From contig NZ_CALDPF010000035.1 in NCBI RefSeq assembly GCF_937912035.1, positions 124,001 through 188,000 of the forward strand: a DNA stretch of 64,000 nucleotides. Reading direction: 5' to 3'. Positions 52,601-61,404 of this stretch are shown one piece after another. The stretch is from an uncultured Bacteroides sp. (lineage in GTDB: Bacteria > Bacteroidota > Bacteroidia > Bacteroidales > Bacteroidaceae). Every line of letters begins with the position of its first letter. The stretch's first letter is position 1. A program made the translations under genes and the position numbers. A model generated the notes under the pieces. That model did no database searches, was not told where the DNA came from, and was given only the letters and a program-made list of their open reading frames with translations.

Positions 52601-52821
52601 CTATCCTTATGACATCATTGGCATTCATCCTTGGTATGCTTCCTATGGTATTGGCTACAGGCCCGGGATCAGCCAGCCGACAGGCAATCGGTACCGGAGT
52701 ATTCTTCGGAATGATCATAGCCGTTACAGTAGGTATAGTGCTTGTACCTTTCTTCTTCGTAATGATATACAAGGCTACAGGCAAAATGAAACAGAAACGT
52801 ATCAACATAAAGAAAGCATAA
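49696..52821 (+). CDS. RND efflux permease, HAE1 family (AcrB type)
   Basis: This 1041-residue proton-driven drug exporter has the normal length, with 12 transmembrane helices and two large periplasmic loops. The start KVSFFIDRPVFSAVISILIV and DQYPQITPPVVKISASYPGA are hallmarks of the hydrophobe/amphiphile group. The proton-relay Asp pair is in GIVVDDAIVVVENVER (TM4), and the Lys in GLAAKNAILIVEFA (TM10). Everything needed for transport is present; the substrate range is unknown. Confidence 0.95.
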   Translation: MKVSFFIDRPVFSAVISILIVIVGIIGLMMLPIDQYPQITPPVVKISASYPGASAVTVSQAVATPIEQELNGTPGMLYMESSSSNSGGFSATVTFDISADPDMASVEIQNRVKLAESRLPAEVVQNGITVEKQAASQLMTLTLMSDDPKFDEIYLSNFATLYVLDLLRRIPGVGRVSNIGSRYYAMQIWVDPAKLANFGLTVQDLQNALKDQNRESAAGVLGQQPMSSGIDITVPITAQGRLSSASQFEEIVLRANPDGSLIRMKDVARVSLEASSYSTESGINGGNAAVLGIYMLPGANAMEVANNVKEAMKDISKTFPEGLEYNFPFDMTEYISESIHEVYKTLFEALFLVIVVVFLSLQSWRATLIPVVAVPISLIGTFGFMLIFGFSLNMLTLLGLVLAIGIVVDDAIVVVENVERIMEEEKLSPYEATKKAMEGLVGAVIATSLVLAAVFVPVSFLSGITGQLYRQFTVTIVVSVLLSTVVALTLSPVMCSLILKPTDPDKPKNRVFNWINKWLGIGNNHYVKYIKGVIKNPHRVMAGFGMVLVFIYVFHKLVPTSFLPVEDQGYFTVELELPETATLERTRKVTDRAIDFIMKDPAVEYVQNVTGSSPRVGTSQARSQLTVILKEWKERDNTTIDEVMNRVRKELETYPESKVFLSTPPVIPGLGTAGGFEMQLEARGEATYDDLVRATDTLMHYASMRKEIAGLSSSLQAEIPQLYFDVDRDKVKLSGVPMADVFSTMKTYTGSVYVNDFNMFNRIYRVYIQAEAPYRQQRENIGLFFVKGSSGDMIPLTALGTTDYTTGPGSIKRFNMFNSAVIRGTTANGASSGQVMEILEQIAREKLPDNIGVEWSGLSYQEKQAGGQTGIILSLVFLFVFLFLAALYESWTVPIAVLISLPVAVLGAYAGVTLCGLENDTYFQIGLVMLIGLAAKNAILIVEFAKDEVDKGRDVVESAIHAAQLRFRPILMTSLAFILGMLPMVLATGPGSASRQAIGTGVFFGMIIAVTVGIVLVPFFFVMIYKATGKMKQKRINIKKA

Positions 52822-52824
52822 CAT

Positions 52825-54219
52825 ATGAAACATATAGCATCTATATTAAGACTGACAATCTTCTTCCTAATGGCTTCCACCATCGGTGGTTGCCAATTAG
52901 GAAAGCACTATACACGTCCTCAGATTGAGATGCCCGAAGTGCTTGACAGTATGAGCATGGACAGTACATCTATGGGTGATTTCCCTTGGGAAGAACTTTA
53001 CACAGATACTACGCTGCAGGCTTTAATAAGAAAAACACTTGAATACAATAAGGATATGCTTATAGCCGGTGCACGCATCAAAGAGCTGGCAGCAATGAAG
53101 CGTATCGACTGGGCCAACATGTTTCCGGCTATAACCAACAAAATATATGCAGAGAACGAAAAAGAAAATTATGGTGGTAATAAGCCATCACTTGACAATG
53201 AATTTGATATAAAATTAGGAGTATCCTGGGAGCTTGATTTATGGGGAAACCTACGTTGGGCACGTGATAAGAGTATGGCTGATTTTATGGGTTCCATAGA
53301 GAACCAGCGCGCTCTGAAAATGAGTCTCATCGCACAAATGGCACAATCATATTTCGAGTTGGTAGCATTAGACAATGAGTTGGCCATAGTTCGTAAGACA
53401 GTTGATGCGAGACGTGAAAGTCTGTATCTTGCCAGAATCAGATACGAGGGTGGGTTAACAAACGAAACAGCCTTCAGACAAGCTCAGGTGGAATTAGCCA
53501 GAACAGCAACGCTCATCCCTGATCTTGAGAAGAAAATATCATTGAAAGAAAATGAGATAGCTTTCCTGACAGGTGAATATCCACATCATATAAACCGTTC
53601 AGTGCTGCCTGAAGATGTGTTACTGCCGGCTACCCTACCTGTTGGTTTGCCGTCAAGCCTTCTGGAGAGACGTCCTGATGTAAGACAGGCGGAACAGTCT
53701 CTCATAGCAGCTAATGCTGCAGTTGGAATAGCATTCACAAATATGTTTCCACGCCTGACTTTGACAGCATCATACGGAGCTGAAAGTGAAGAACTTAAAG
53801 ATATTTTCAAATCTCCGCATCACCTTATTGCCGGTTCGCTCATTACCCCAATATTTAATTTCGGTAAGAATCGCGCAGCACTTAAAGCCAAGAAAGCCGC
53901 ATATGAGCAGGCTACATACGCCTATGAAAAAGCTGTACTCAACGCTTTCAAAGATGCAAGAAACGCTATCGTGGAATTCAACAAGACACGTGATATATAC
54001 GAAACCAGATTGAGACTGGAGCAGGCTTCGAAAAGCGCTCTTGACCTTGCCGAACTGCAATATATCAACGGTGTTATCGGATATATAGACTTGCTGGATG
54101 CGCAGCGTGGTTATCTTGATGCACAGATTGGATTGAGCAATGCCATACGCGACAAACAGATTACTCTTGTAAATCTATACAAGGCTCTTGGCGGTGGATG
54201 GGCACAGGATACAAAATAA
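52825..54219 (+). CDS. Outer-membrane efflux channel lipoprotein (TolC/NodT family)
   Basis: The 464-residue protein has a lipoprotein signal ending in STIGGC, then QLGKHYTRPQIEMPEVLDSM. It has the typical two OEP repeats: ELDLWGNLRWARDKSMADFM, the LLERRPDVRQAEQSLIAANA motif, and LDLAELQYINGVIGYIDLLD near the end. It follows the permease by 3 bases and completes the tripartite pump. Confidence 0.94.
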   Translation: MKHIASILRLTIFFLMASTIGGCQLGKHYTRPQIEMPEVLDSMSMDSTSMGDFPWEELYTDTTLQALIRKTLEYNKDMLIAGARIKELAAMKRIDWANMFPAITNKIYAENEKENYGGNKPSLDNEFDIKLGVSWELDLWGNLRWARDKSMADFMGSIENQRALKMSLIAQMAQSYFELVALDNELAIVRKTVDARRESLYLARIRYEGGLTNETAFRQAQVELARTATLIPDLEKKISLKENEIAFLTGEYPHHINRSVLPEDVLLPATLPVGLPSSLLERRPDVRQAEQSLIAANAAVGIAFTNMFPRLTLTASYGAESEELKDIFKSPHHLIAGSLITPIFNFGKNRAALKAKKAAYEQATYAYEKAVLNAFKDARNAIVEFNKTRDIYETRLRLEQASKSALDLAELQYINGVIGYIDLLDAQRGYLDAQIGLSNAIRDKQITLVNLYKALGGGWAQDTK

Positions 54220-54237
54220 AGACAAATTTATAACCCG

Positions 54238-54326
54238 TTTAAAAACTGTTCAGGCGGTGTTCAGAGAACGTTTAGTGAACGTTCATTGAACACCGCCTGA
54301 ATGTTTTCTAAATGGCCTTTAAACAG
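54238..54326. terminator. Large convergent terminator/palindrome after the efflux operon
   Basis: TTCAGGCGGTGTTCA (54249-54263) pairs perfectly with TGAACACCGCCTGAA (54287-54301). An inner AACGTT/AACGTT pair (54267-54272 with 54278-54283) and an outer GTTTAAA/TTTAAAC pair extend it. It separates convergent genes. Confidence 0.85.
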
Positions 54327-54331
54327 GTTGC

Positions 54332-56653
54332 TTAATTAAAGAATTTTATTCCTATAAATATAGTTCTCGGCTGTGTAGGACCGTAAAAGTATTTTGAATC
54401 GCGTCCTATACCTTTATCCAAATCTTTCTGGAAAGCATTAAACATATTGTTCACACCACCGTTCAACTGAAGTTTCAGATGATCGTTCAATACAAAAGTG
54501 TAGTTAAGTTTCAGGTTAAGTTCCATAAAATCCGGAGTCTTTTCAAGAACATCTTTCTCTATATAACCGGCAAAGTGAGGTACCAGCATACGTCCTGTAT
54601 ATACACCAGACAATGAGAAATCAAAATTCTTATTCTTGAATGGAGCAGAAGTAAACGTAAAATAACCGTACAGGTCAGGAGTACGCGTCATCTTCTTTGT
54701 AGGTGCCACATCTGCATCCTCGCTCCAATAAACAGCCTCTGTATATCTGCTTTGCTGTGCAGTAAAACCTAACTGCAACTGAGCATCCCTACCATGAGCT
54801 ATCTTATAGTCGATATTTGCTCCATACACTCTGGCACCACGTCCGTTACAGCGCTCCTGTATGGTAGTTCCCTGCTGATCGCCCTCACCTATATTTTTAA
54901 GATAGAATACATCGTTAAGCATTGTGTAGAAACCTTCAATCAAAAGGTTTGATTGGAAATGGCCGAACGAAGCACTCCAATCTACAGAACCGCTGAAGCT
55001 GTTTGAGCGTTCAGGTTTCAGCCCTTCCGCCAGACGGATAATCATAGCCTCACCACCTACGGCTGCAACATGAAGGTCTTCATCGTATGCCTGTGGGGCA
55101 CGGAAACCAGTTGACCAGGTCAGACGTCCCTGTACCTTATCCGATGGTTTCCACAGAGCATTCACGCGCGGACTGAATATCACATTATCCACAAGGTTAT
55201 GCTTGTCAAGACGAAATCCGGCCAATAAAGTGAACTTGTCCATTTTCCATTCGTTCTGGGCGTATGCGCTGGCTACTTTCACATCCTGCTTTAAATCGCG
55301 GTTATATCCCGCCATGATGTCATGCAAAGAGTTATACTGATATTCCAGACCACCGGTAAAAGTAGCCGGAGAGAAGAGACACTCATCCATATTGCCCACA
55401 TACATAGCTCCACCTACGGCAGTAAGGTCATCAGTAGTTCCGTATGCCTTTCCCGGATCATCAAGTTCCTGCGTACCATAATAGCTGTTGCGGTCTGTAT
55501 GCTGAACAGAACCGTAAACTGAGAGTTTATGACGATATTCATTGAAGAAGACATCGTATGTCAGACCTCCGCTGTTAATAATATGCTTTGTCTGTTCGCA
55601 GATATATGCTTCATGGGGTTGCAGATTGAAATTGCTTCCTCCGCGTCTGAATTCATTTGTAGTATGATATTCCAGGCTGATACGGCTGAAATGAGTAGGA
55701 CGGTAATAAGCTCTAAGTCCGAATGTATTCATATTCAGTTTACCCAATTCCGAGAAACCGTCACCGTCAGCATCGTACGGATTTCTGTTTCTATACGACT
55801 GATACAATGCTATTCCGTATGTATTGTCAGAAGATACGAGCGAGGCATTCGCTCCCATATACTGTTCCCAAGATTTTCCTCCAAGGTTGGACATATTGGT
55901 AGAAACCTGGAATGAATTGTTTATCGGATCTTTGGTTATGATATTGATGGTACCACCGACAGCGTTTGCGCCGAAAAGAGCCGAGCCGCCGCCACGAACA
56001 ACTTCTACCCTCTCAATCATATTCACAGGAATCTGCTCAAGACCATATACACCCGACAATGCACTCATCACCGGACGGCTATTGATAAGAATCTGCGAGT
56101 ATGGACCTTCAAGGCCATTTATACGCACCTGAGGGAAACCGCAGTTCTGACAGTTGTTCTCAACACGCAATCCCGACTGATAGCTCAATGACTTTGCCAA
56201 ATCAGTAGAATTTACCATTTCGAACAGCTTGTTGTTCATCACATTCACCACCACAGGAGCAAGCTTTCTGCTAGTCTCATTTCTGTTGGCAGAAACCACC
56301 ACCTCGTCTGTCATGATAGTTTCTTCCGAAAGGACAAAATGCACATCTACAGTATATTCATCGCTTACATTCACTTCCTTGGTCTGCTGTGCATAGCCTA
56401 CTGAATTCACTTTCAACGTATATCTGCCTGCAGGAACTTTTTTAAGCTTGAAATATCCGTCTGTATCAGTCACTGTTCCCTCGCCTGTTTCCACTATAAT
56501 GACCGTAGCGTACGGAAGACTGTTTTCTGTACCTTTTTCTATTACATGACCTGTTATTACGTTACCCTCTTTCGCAGGGTTATTATCGACTCCTGTCGCC
56601 ATACTGACTATAGCGCACAAAAGAGCCGAAATGAATATTGATAATTTCTTCAT
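54332..56653 (-). CDS. TonB-dependent receptor (candidate metal or chelate uptake)
   Basis: This 773-residue outer-membrane receptor has a signal peptide (1-20), then a carboxypeptidase-regulatory-like domain (~33-115: VITGHVIEKGTENSLPYATV). The plug (~125-260) contains VENNCQNCGFPQVRINGLEG and VEVVRGGGSALFGANAVGG, and a 22-strand barrel ends in IFIGIKFFN. The plug CxxC pair is unusual. A His-rich secreted protein is encoded ~100 bases upstream in the same direction, suggesting transport of a metal ion or metal complex such as zinc. Substrate assignment is inference. Confidence 0.9.
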   Translation of the reverse strand: MKKLSIFISALLCAIVSMATGVDNNPAKEGNVITGHVIEKGTENSLPYATVIIVETGEGTVTDTDGYFKLKKVPAGRYTLKVNSVGYAQQTKEVNVSDEYTVDVHFVLSEETIMTDEVVVSANRNETSRKLAPVVVNVMNNKLFEMVNSTDLAKSLSYQSGLRVENNCQNCGFPQVRINGLEGPYSQILINSRPVMSALSGVYGLEQIPVNMIERVEVVRGGGSALFGANAVGGTINIITKDPINNSFQVSTNMSNLGGKSWEQYMGANASLVSSDNTYGIALYQSYRNRNPYDADGDGFSELGKLNMNTFGLRAYYRPTHFSRISLEYHTTNEFRRGGSNFNLQPHEAYICEQTKHIINSGGLTYDVFFNEYRHKLSVYGSVQHTDRNSYYGTQELDDPGKAYGTTDDLTAVGGAMYVGNMDECLFSPATFTGGLEYQYNSLHDIMAGYNRDLKQDVKVASAYAQNEWKMDKFTLLAGFRLDKHNLVDNVIFSPRVNALWKPSDKVQGRLTWSTGFRAPQAYDEDLHVAAVGGEAMIIRLAEGLKPERSNSFSGSVDWSASFGHFQSNLLIEGFYTMLNDVFYLKNIGEGDQQGTTIQERCNGRGARVYGANIDYKIAHGRDAQLQLGFTAQQSRYTEAVYWSEDADVAPTKKMTRTPDLYGYFTFTSAPFKNKNFDFSLSGVYTGRMLVPHFAGYIEKDVLEKTPDFMELNLKLNYTFVLNDHLKLQLNGGVNNMFNAFQKDLDKGIGRDSKYFYGPTQPRTIFIGIKFFN

Positions 56654-56755
56654 TTCTTCGTTTATTCAAGTTTGATAAAATGTTATGACATATTGATCCC
56701 ATGCCTATACAGAAATACAGGCACGAAAAGACAGGACACCATACATGGCACCTTA

Positions 56756-57115
56756 CTATACAAATAGAAATGAAGAATAAGGAGGTGCACGCAGACCTAT
56801 ACCGGAATCGAATTCCGGCAGCAGACATGTGGGGACATGTTCTGTATAGTCAATAAGGAATATAGGTTGAAACGGAGTATCGACAATCAAAGGTTCCGAA
56901 GCTTCCAAAGAATGGAAATCCGTAAGAAAATGTAGAACCAGAGTCTGTCCGGCTGTATGTGAATGCTGATCAGAGAATGGATGCGAATGCACTACCATTA
57001 CGCCGTTCACCACGTGTACATGGGCATAAGCAGAGACTATGGCATAATATGCCACAAACACAGTAAGAAACAGCGAGGCCGTTATTCTAATCCATGCTCC
57101 AGTGCTTTTTGTCAT
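56756..57115 (-). CDS. Small His-rich exported protein
   Basis: The protein has 119 residues from the ATG at 57115. The ATG at 57133 is only ~8 bases from the predicted transcript start and less likely. An N-terminal hydrophobic signal (ITASLFLTVFVAYYAIVSAY) is followed by HVHVVNGVMVVHSHPFSDQH and SHTAGQTLVLHFLTDFH, nine His within ~40 residues. Such proteins often bind Zn or Cu. The downstream TonB receptor probably shares its transcript; a joint role in metal handling is inferred. Confidence 0.75.
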   Translation of the reverse strand: MTKSTGAWIRITASLFLTVFVAYYAIVSAYAHVHVVNGVMVVHSHPFSDQHSHTAGQTLVLHFLTDFHSLEASEPLIVDTPFQPIFLIDYTEHVPTCLLPEFDSGIGLRAPPYSSFLFV

Positions 57116-57147
57116 AACTCTATTTATACTCATTATAAATTACGCAG

Positions 57148-57178
57148 CAAAGATAAGCAAAATATTAAAGCATTCAAT
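57148..57178 (-). promoter_or_regulatory. Promoter for the His-rich protein / TonB receptor unit
   Basis: On the minus strand TATCTTTG (57155-57148) is preceded by ATTG (57178-57175) at 19-base spacing. Confidence 0.65.
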
Positions 57179-57261
57179 GTAATGGAACAAATTTTATGCG
57201 TTATATAAATATATGCCATGACAAAATCATACAAATATGACATTATCATGGCATTCAGAAA

Positions 57262-60078
57262 CTATTTTACATTAAATTTTGATAATAACTGCAACATATC
57301 AGACGGTGGCGTTTCACCTTCGAACAAAGGACATATCATAGTATATCTGGTACTGCTAACACCATCTATTTCACGTGCACTCCTCAGACATGCTTCCAAG
57401 AATGCAATTTCTTCCTGTTTCTCTACAATCATCATTTCCACCATAGCCTTACATTGCTTGACAGTTTCCCTTCCTGTCTTTAATATCTTTCCGTATGATA
57501 TTGCCTTAAATCCAAGCTCAGGCAAGCCCAAATTTGCATTTACATACCCTACTGCCAGATCTATCAATTTGCCGTTGATAGTATTAAGCCGCTTGAGCTC
57601 TTCAGCGCATGCATCATATTCTCTGACAAAATCAAGATAATCGCCATTATTTATCCTTTCGGGATCATCTATTATTATCGATACAGCCTTACATACGTCA
57701 CCCAAGGACGTTTCAAGATAATGTGTGTGTATCTTATAAAAAGGTTTGGTATCCTCTATCAATTTCAAAGTCTCATTATAAGCATAAGTACAGTCTGATA
57801 TATATGCATCTACTTTTTGAGAACCGGAAAATGCAGGACGTTTCCATTTGACAGCCATACTCTTCTCTGTATAAACAGGTGAAGTAACAACCCCTTGTGA
57901 CAATCTGGCTGCTTTAGGTATATCAAGCTGTAGCACATCTTTCGTAAGTTTTATGTCATAGAATACAAACTGTCCGGAAGTATTATTCGTATTTGCAAGC
58001 CAGAACATAAGCTGTTCACAACCGTTTATCGGAACTGTTACCGTCTGCGGTTCCATAGTCTCATAAACTGTCAGTTCAGCAACAACCATTTGGTCTGCTC
58101 CGATAAGCAATGTCTCTTTATAATCTGATCTGTTTTCAGTAAACGGACGCAAACAGGCTACTGTAAATGTCACACTATTATATTCTCCATAAGTATTGAA
58201 TGCGGCACAAGAGTTTTCTATAGCATTACCACCTGCAGCCAGAACCAATAATGCAGCAGCACCTATGAGTGTGCTTCCAACTATAGCTCCCCCCACTGCA
58301 GCACCGGCAGATACAAACGCAGAACCTACTGCAGCACTACCAATAATACCTGACGTAGCATTGTCAGTACCTGATGCCAATACACCATGATCAAGAGAGA
58401 AATGCACACTGGTCTGCAACATGAAACCTTTATTTATACGTGTTCCGTCAGGCATCTGGAAGTACCTGCGTTGAGTCGTTCCATCATAAAATATTTCATC
58501 CTTAGAATCAGCCTTTGTACTCACGTAATGTATATAAGGTGCTCCCAAATCAATCAAATCTATTTCATCAGGACATGAAGGTTTGGGATGAACAAAAAGA
58601 TCATTCTCTACAGGTTCTCCTCTATACACAACAATATCCGCAATTCCGTAAGCCCCGACATTCAGATTTCCGGAACCACCGTTTTCAAACCTCAGTTTCC
58701 TGCATTTCTTTATAGGAATAACAAAATGTTGATTAGGATATGTGGCCTTCATAGGAGCCTGCAGTACCATTTCATCATCAGCATAAACCCTTATCACATC
58801 ATTGGTCATATTCCAACTTTTACCAACATATCCAGCAGTGAAACTTACATAATCAAACTCTCTGCCCAAATCAAAAACCGCATAAGAGATTATATTATCG
58901 TTCCAGAAATCTGCTTTTTCATAAAGAATAAAACCCTCGCTGAACCTGGTTCCTCCCATTGAAAACGTTATATGGTCTGATGAACCATCATAAACCTGAT
59001 GTTCAATCTGACCTCCTACGGCATACGGAGGTATATTTGATATCAATTTACATACGTCAGGCAAAGTCTTCAACCTTGGATTTATATCCTCTGCCAGACT
59101 TTCTCCTTCGTTCTTAAAAGTTCCTTCGGGATATAATGTAGCATCTACTATAGCGGCATACATACTTTGATTTGACTGCTCAGTATGAAATGACAGTTGC
59201 TGACAGCCTTTTACATTCAATACTATACGTTTAGCTATATCATCCTGCGAAATTTCATACTCATGAATTATCTTACCGTCAGCCTTTATTGTTATCCATC
59301 CTTTCCCACCGCTACTCTTGTCATTGTTTACCGGACCGGCAAGTAGGCTTAATGTTTCATATTGTCCCCTAAGATTAAAATAAGAGCTACCCGGCTGTAC
59401 ACCAATTAGAGCCATTGTCATTTTGCAGATAAATCCATAATGGTACTTATTAGCATTTACAAAGACTGTTTTATACTCATCATCCGGAGAAATACAATAA
59501 TGATTTACCTGCGCATAGGGACGTAAATCTTTAACGAGCTGTATCGGTTTTGTAGCCTTGGCTATAAGATTTCCTGTCTCTTTGGGCGTCTGACCAGATT
59601 TCCATAAAGTAGCCTCAGCAAAAGCTATTCTGTCCTCACCTTTCACTATCACGAAATTCAGTTCATCAACTCCCTTTATATTCAATTTCATTCGTCTTGG
59701 GACATCATACCTACGTACAACTTCATCCATAATCTTCTTTCCATCGGCATAAACAGTTACGACCGCCGGATCATAGTCCAATGATTCCGGATCATAGATA
59801 CGCCCCAGCACAAACATTATGTTTTCATACTTTCCTCCCAGCCTGAACGTTGCATACCCGGGTTTGTAAGGTCCCTGAGAACTCCCTATGGTAAAACCTC
59901 CCTGCCATTTCAATCCTCCGCTAATATTCATCTTCTTAGAATTTGTTCCACCATACCTGTATGCTTCATACATATACGATTTTACAGGTTTAACCGTATT
60001 TACAAGATAATCAACCTGAGCATTTACCTCTGACAATAGTAAAATCATCACAGATATAAGAAATAGTAATCTTTTCAT
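57262..60078 (-). CDS. Large exported protein with four NPCBM-like repeats and a glycine-zipper insert
   Basis: The 938-residue protein has a signal peptide (1-20, ending LLLSEVNA). About four repeats of ~150-190 residues follow a pattern Y-x-x-G-F (e.g. WQGGFTIGSS), F-x-L-G-x-x-Y/F-x-x-x-x-F, V-x-V-Y-A-D-G-K, and a final I-K-G-x-x-x-L-x-F. This is the layout of NPCBM carbohydrate-binding modules. Within repeat four (~560-605) there is a Gly/Ala-rich hydrophobic stretch (VGGAIVGSTLIGAAALLVLA) that looks membrane-inserting. The C-terminal ~180 residues are helical. It probably acts at the cell surface or periplasm; function unknown. Confidence 0.7.
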   Translation of the reverse strand: MKRLLFLISVMILLLSEVNAQVDYLVNTVKPVKSYMYEAYRYGGTNSKKMNISGGLKWQGGFTIGSSQGPYKPGYATFRLGGKYENIMFVLGRIYDPESLDYDPAVVTVYADGKKIMDEVVRRYDVPRRMKLNIKGVDELNFVIVKGEDRIAFAEATLWKSGQTPKETGNLIAKATKPIQLVKDLRPYAQVNHYCISPDDEYKTVFVNANKYHYGFICKMTMALIGVQPGSSYFNLRGQYETLSLLAGPVNNDKSSGGKGWITIKADGKIIHEYEISQDDIAKRIVLNVKGCQQLSFHTEQSNQSMYAAIVDATLYPEGTFKNEGESLAEDINPRLKTLPDVCKLISNIPPYAVGGQIEHQVYDGSSDHITFSMGGTRFSEGFILYEKADFWNDNIISYAVFDLGREFDYVSFTAGYVGKSWNMTNDVIRVYADDEMVLQAPMKATYPNQHFVIPIKKCRKLRFENGGSGNLNVGAYGIADIVVYRGEPVENDLFVHPKPSCPDEIDLIDLGAPYIHYVSTKADSKDEIFYDGTTQRRYFQMPDGTRINKGFMLQTSVHFSLDHGVLASGTDNATSGIIGSAAVGSAFVSAGAAVGGAIVGSTLIGAAALLVLAAGGNAIENSCAAFNTYGEYNSVTFTVACLRPFTENRSDYKETLLIGADQMVVAELTVYETMEPQTVTVPINGCEQLMFWLANTNNTSGQFVFYDIKLTKDVLQLDIPKAARLSQGVVTSPVYTEKSMAVKWKRPAFSGSQKVDAYISDCTYAYNETLKLIEDTKPFYKIHTHYLETSLGDVCKAVSIIIDDPERINNGDYLDFVREYDACAEELKRLNTINGKLIDLAVGYVNANLGLPELGFKAISYGKILKTGRETVKQCKAMVEMMIVEKQEEIAFLEACLRSAREIDGVSSTRYTMICPLFEGETPPSDMLQLLSKFNVK

Positions 60079-60114
60079 ATATTGGACTTTAATGATTATT
60101 AGAAATTAAAAATA

Positions 60115-60759
60115 TCACGACGAAAGAACAATAGCACGGACATTTTCGAAACAATGTTGTTTCAAATCAAAAGGAGAAATCAAGAAGTCAAGCACTCCTA
60201 CATCCATAAAATTCAGGACGAAATCATCACCTTCGAACGAATCTATCTGCAATAAAATCTGCCAGTCCTCATAAGGAGTATCCCAATTATCCCATTGTCT
60301 AAACTGCGGTTCCGCCAACAAAGCATGTTCGTCCGAATTTTCTTTTTTCAGACTGAAATCAATCTTGAGTTCATGTGGAGGCACAAACCCTTTATCAACA
60401 TTATCAAGATTTACCTCGCGAACATCTTCCGATAAAGGGAAGTACATAACCTTAACGGCATTAACGTCACTTACTACACCACCAATAGGGGTACAGCTAT
60501 AATAATCTCCAACATAATTTCCCATTATTGCAAAAAACGATAGTACTCCGGTGTGTGGAAGAATATTGCCAATATCATACGGAGCCACATCTGCCAGATT
60601 AATCTGACACAAGAAGTCATAATAACATTTGTTTCCTTCGTCATCAACATATTCAGGGAATGAATATCCCAAGGGCAAATCAGGATTTCCCCAAAAGTGG
60701 GAAGAACCGCAAGGTAACTTTCCACATAGATTTGACAATATAAGATGAATAGGTTTCAT
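60115..60759 (-). CDS. DUF1963 (YwqG-like) family protein
   Basis: This 214-residue cytoplasmic protein shows the family features SSHFWGNPDLPLGYSFPEYV, FLCQINLADVAPYD, HTGVLSFFAIMGNY and EDWQILLQIDSFEGDDFVLN, FMDVGVLDFLISPFDL. YwqG-like proteins have no proven enzymatic role; in some genomes they occur next to polymorphic toxins. It ends 36 bases before the NPCBM-repeat gene and probably is cotranscribed with it, which could imply an immunity or accessory function; this is speculative. Confidence 0.8.
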   Translation of the reverse strand: MKPIHLILSNLCGKLPCGSSHFWGNPDLPLGYSFPEYVDDEGNKCYYDFLCQINLADVAPYDIGNILPHTGVLSFFAIMGNYVGDYYSCTPIGGVVSDVNAVKVMYFPLSEDVREVNLDNVDKGFVPPHELKIDFSLKKENSDEHALLAEPQFRQWDNWDTPYEDWQILLQIDSFEGDDFVLNFMDVGVLDFLISPFDLKQHCFENVRAIVLSS

Positions 60760-60895
60760 AGTATTATATTTTGAATATAAACACTAATTTCGGATATAAA
60801 CAAAAATAACAATTATATTTATAAAAATAAAGTATTTTGACAAATTATTAAAAGAATTGTAGTATATTTGTTATAAATATCCAAAAATAAAGCCA

Positions 60896-61381
60896 ATGAT
60901 AACAGAAGTAACAATAAAAGACGCTACAGAAATAACTGCCATATATAATCACTATATACGTGAAAGCGTAGCCACTTTCGACACAGAAGAGTGGAGTGTA
61001 GAAAAAATGTCGGAACGCATACAGGCTCTTTCGTCTGCTTATCCATATATAGTTTTCAGAATGCCTGAAGGAAAGATAGGAGGTTTCTGCTATGCCCATC
61101 CCTGGAAAGAAAAAGACGCTTACAGCCGTACACTTGAGACAACAGTCTATGTATCACCGGAATATACAGGCCGCGGCATAGGAAAACAACTTATGAATGA
61201 ACTTATCAGGATATGCCGCGAAAGGAATTTCCTGACTCTGATAGCCTGCATTACAGAAGGAAATGAAAGCAGTTTCAGACTTCACGAAAAATTAGGTTTC
61301 GAACGCGTTTCACATTTTAAGAAAGTAGGCATGAAATTCGGTAAATACCTTGATGTGATAGACTACGAGCTGATACTATAA
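60896..61381 (+). CDS. GNAT acetyltransferase, phosphinothricin/L-amino-acid type
   Basis: This is a 161-residue N-acetyltransferase. The family start ATEITAIYNHYIRESVATFD is followed by GGFCYAHPWKEKDAYSRTLE and the acetyl-CoA loop PEYTGRGIGKQLMNELI. NESSFRLHEKLGFERVSHFK closes the fold. This subgroup acetylates amino-acid-like compounds; substrate not known here. A TATATTTG -7 box at 60863-60870 precedes it. Confidence 0.9.
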   Translation: MITEVTIKDATEITAIYNHYIRESVATFDTEEWSVEKMSERIQALSSAYPYIVFRMPEGKIGGFCYAHPWKEKDAYSRTLETTVYVSPEYTGRGIGKQLMNELIRICRERNFLTLIACITEGNESSFRLHEKLGFERVSHFKKVGMKFGKYLDVIDYELIL

Positions 61382-61404
61382 CCCCAAAAACACTAAATAA
61401 CAGA

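Noticed and set aside
55529..55915. Frames opposite the TonB receptor
   Set aside because: They are all antisense to the conserved plug and barrel; none has a promoter or recognisable domain.
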